Of a stretch of DNA of 8,518 bases, positions 7,025 through 8,518 are shown piece after piece (the stretch's first letter is position 1; each line of letters starts with the position of its first letter). The stretch covers positions 1-8,518 of the forward strand of contig JACMLK010000285.1 in NCBI GenBank assembly GCA_014379665.1, in the 5' to 3' direction. Under the pieces are notes generated by a model. The model did no database searches and was not told the DNA's origin. It saw nothing but the letters and a program-made list of their open reading frames with translations. The DNA comes from Saprospiraceae bacterium. GTDB lineage: Bacteria > Bacteroidota > Bacteroidia > Chitinophagales > Saprospiraceae. The position numbers were made by a program, and so were the translations under genes.

Positions 7025-7060
7025 CACTGCAGTAAACAATTAGAATAAATCATACTCAGG

Positions 7061-7079
7061 CAGAAGTTAAAAACTTCTG
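7061..7079. terminator. Perfect hairpin in the convergent gap
   Basis: cagaagtt (7061-7068) and aacttctg (7072-7079) form a perfect 8-bp stem with an AAA loop. It sits 40 bp beyond the stop of the histidine kinase and after the DUF4286 gene, so it could end transcription from either side. No long T-run follows in either direction, so it may instead be part of the repeat element. A related stem follows at 7090. Confidence 0.4.
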
Positions 7080-7089
7080 GATTAATGCA

Positions 7090-7108
7090 TCGAAGTTACA
7101 AACTTCGA
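7090..7108. terminator. Perfect hairpin just past the histidine kinase
   Basis: tcgaagtt (7090-7097) and aacttcga (7101-7108) form a perfect 8-bp stem with a 3-nt loop (aca), ending 10 bp beyond the kinase stop codon on the minus strand. The core gaagtt/aacttc is shared with the hairpin at 7061-7079, so the two look like copies of one unit. A role as kinase terminator is plausible from position; the U-tract is missing. Confidence 0.4.
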
Positions 7109-7118
7109 CGATCACTTC

Positions 7119-8291
7119 CTACTTTGAACTGGCCAGTGGTAACCAGATACCAAAGGTGGTTTCTTCATTTGGTTTAGAGGATTTCACACTGATCTTTCCT
7201 TTGTGATATTCTTCAATGATTCTTTTAGCTAAGGAAAGGCCTAATCCCCAACCTCTTTTTTTGGTCGAAAACCCGGGTTTGAATACAGATGAAAATTTAT
7301 TTGTCGGGATGCCGTGACCGGTATCAGTGATATCAATACAAACATAATTGTTCTGACGATATAGCTTGCAGGTTATGGTTCCTTTACCGTCCATGGCGTC
7401 CAACGAGTTTCGCAACAGGTTTTCTATCACCCACGCAAAAAGATGTTTATTAATCATAGCCGTGATTTCCTGATCCGGTGGTGAAAAATTAAATACTATT
7501 TTTCTGGATGCCCTTCTTTGAAGATAATCTTTTACTTCCAGCAGTTCATTATATATATTTAAACTCTGAAGGACGGGTTCTGAGCCTATTTTTGAAAATC
7601 TGTCTGCTACCAGTTCCAACCTATCCACATCTTTGGTCAGTTCTTTTAATACATCCATCTGGTCTGGATGGTCCGCATAACTGTCTCTAAGGTATTCCAC
7701 CCAACCGAGAATGGCGCTGATAGGGGTACCAAGTTGATGAGCCGTCTCTTTGGCCATGCCAGCCCATATTCTGTTTTGCTCAGCCCGTCTGGATGAATTA
7801 AACAAGAAATATCCAAAAGCAATATACAAACCCACCAGCAAACTTTGTATCAATGGAAATAGTTTGATATAACCCAGCAACGGAGAATTGAGACAATAAA
7901 TATTGGTGGCGTAACCCGAACCCGTGACGGGAATTCCTCCCGAATTTAAAAATTCCCTTTTCTTCTTTATCAGAAATTCAGGATTATTCAGGTCTGCCGG
8001 ATCAAAATTTTGTCCTTCGAGGAGACCATTCTCATCTTCAAATATAACCGGTAGTGGGAATGAGTCACGAACCGTATTCAGAAATATAAGATAGTCTTCA
8101 TCAAAATTTTCCTGAGCACTGATATTTACTAAACCTCTTATGGCTTCAGTATATATGATGATGTTTTTTTCTTCATTTTTTTTCAGACTACCGGCCAGGA
8201 AATTTGAATACAGTATAGTTAATGTGAGAATTCCTGCACCAAGTACAAGAAGAACTAATTTCCAATAATTATTGCTGCTAAACAAAGACAT
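7119..8291 (-). CDS. Membrane sensor histidine kinase
   Basis: With the ATG at 8291 the protein has 390 residues. A GTG four codons upstream (8303) would extend it, but ATG is preferred and still leaves a complete first membrane helix. Residues about 11-31 and 144-164 are membrane helices, bracketing an extracytoplasmic sensor region of about 110 residues. No HAMP domain separates the second helix from the DHp helix. The H-box AKETAHQLGTPISAILGW puts the phosphorylated histidine at 185, with Q at the next position where many kinases have an acidic residue. The ATPase domain follows: N-box ENLLRNSLDAM (290-300), G1 DTGHGI (323-328), F-box VFKPGFSTKK (336-345) and G2 GWGLGL (347-352). It should autophosphorylate and pass phosphate to a response regulator, but none is adjacent. 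The signal is unknown. It converges on the TPR-DUF4286 unit. Confidence 0.9.
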   Translation of the reverse strand: MSLFSSNNYWKLVLLVLGAGILTLTILYSNFLAGSLKKNEEKNIIIYTEAIRGLVNISAQENFDEDYLIFLNTVRDSFPLPVIFEDENGLLEGQNFDPADLNNPEFLIKKKREFLNSGGIPVTGSGYATNIYCLNSPLLGYIKLFPLIQSLLVGLYIAFGYFLFNSSRRAEQNRIWAGMAKETAHQLGTPISAILGWVEYLRDSYADHPDQMDVLKELTKDVDRLELVADRFSKIGSEPVLQSLNIYNELLEVKDYLQRRASRKIVFNFSPPDQEITAMINKHLFAWVIENLLRNSLDAMDGKGTITCKLYRQNNYVCIDITDTGHGIPTNKFSSVFKPGFSTKKRGWGLGLSLAKRIIEEYHKGKISVKSSKPNEETTFGIWLPLASSK

Positions 8292-8329
8292 CCAAAAAAA
8301 CACTTTTCTGTTAAACTGTGCAAGTTATG

Positions 8330-8340
8330 GCAATTATTGC
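8330..8340. repeat. Short inverted repeat gcaat-t-attgc
   Basis: gcaat and attgc are perfectly complementary around a single central base, about 40 bp upstream of the histidine kinase start codon. The position suits an operator or promoter-proximal site, but at 5 bp per arm chance is quite likely. Confidence 0.25.
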
Positions 8341-8435
8341 AATCACTGCTATTTGATCGCTAAGAGTATGGTTAAAATTCCATCATTTGCCTACAAGCGG
8401 CAATTTTTATTTTATAATTCGTTATATTTTTTCGC

Positions 8436-8452
8436 CGTAGCTGCCGGCTACG
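8436..8452. repeat. GC-rich hairpin in a gene-free right end
   Basis: cgtagc (8436-8441) and gctacg (8447-8452) form a perfect 6-bp stem with a 5-nt loop, in strong compositional contrast to the AT-rich flanks. No gene is visible from 8292 to 8518. A T-run precedes it on the plus strand (8425-8432), which reads as A's after the stem on the minus strand, so it is not a standard terminator in either direction. From memory, similar cgtagc/gctacg hairpins recur between genes in Bacteroidota, so this end probably lies within an interspersed repeat. Confidence 0.45.
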
Positions 8453-8478
8453 ACTGCAAAACAAGCCTTGTCTAAAAT

Positions 8479-8514
8479 TAAATTTGCTCGCTTTCGCTCA
8501 AACATGAAAATTTA
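8479..8514. repeat. Inverted repeat enclosing a 13-bp mirror repeat
   Basis: taaattt (8479-8485) and aaattta (8508-8514) are complementary. Between them, ctcgctttcgctc (8487-8499) reads the same forwards and backwards on one strand, a perfect mirror repeat and not an inverted one. A small inverted repeat, acaag-c-cttgt (8461-8471), lies just before. The block continues the repeat-like right end; no function can be assigned. Confidence 0.4.
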
Positions 8515-8518
8515 AACA

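Noticed and set aside
6784..7118. Degraded insertion sequence or transposase remnant
   Set aside because: No terminal inverted repeats with target duplication and no transposase-like motif could be found; the hairpins fit a non-coding repeat better.
8272..8475. Plus-strand reading frame of 67 codons at the right end
   Set aside because: It overlaps the kinase start and the hairpin repeat, and has no recognisable protein features.

Overview
The window looks like chromosomal DNA of a Bacteroidota bacterium. Three things point there: the AT-rich composition, promoter-like TAnnTTTG boxes upstream of three of the transcription units with no strong Shine-Dalgarno sequences, and protein families typical of that phylum. 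These families are an outer-membrane peptidase/propeller/barrel fusion, a periplasmic TPR protein followed by a DUF4286 protein, and a histidine kinase with an AHQLGTP phosphorylation box. A Saprospiria-like lineage is my guess from the style of the intergenic repeats; the sequence does not prove it.

Layout. At the left edge a minus-strand family 2-like glycosyltransferase runs off the window (1-722). A 551-bp divergent intergenic region follows. It holds an 11-bp-period degenerate tandem array (939-1062), a 9-bp triplet (1113-1139) and candidate promoters for both flanking genes. Next come a 1054-aa secreted protein (1274-4438: zinc metallopeptidase, TolB-like propeller, Omp85-type barrel), a 212-bp gap with a 7-bp tandem repeat and a promoter candidate, a 602-aa exported TPR protein (4651-6459), and a 106-aa DUF4286-family protein (6463-6783) only 3 bp downstream and so probably cotranscribed. 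A 335-bp convergent gap (6784-7118) is packed with hairpins and looks like an interspersed repeat plus terminators. The minus-strand sensor histidine kinase (7119-8291) is followed by a 227-bp, gene-free right end with another hairpin-bearing, repeat-like sequence.

How the genes relate. The peptidase/barrel fusion and the TPR protein both carry signal peptides and should work in the cell envelope, but the gap between them has its own promoter candidate, so they need not be one operon. The histidine kinase is membrane-bound and has no adjacent response regulator. I see no mobile element, CRISPR array, tRNA, rRNA or defence cassette. The most noteworthy items are the domain architecture of the large fusion protein, the 11-bp array in its upstream region, and the fact that all three complete gaps between transcription units carry a different short-period repeat.
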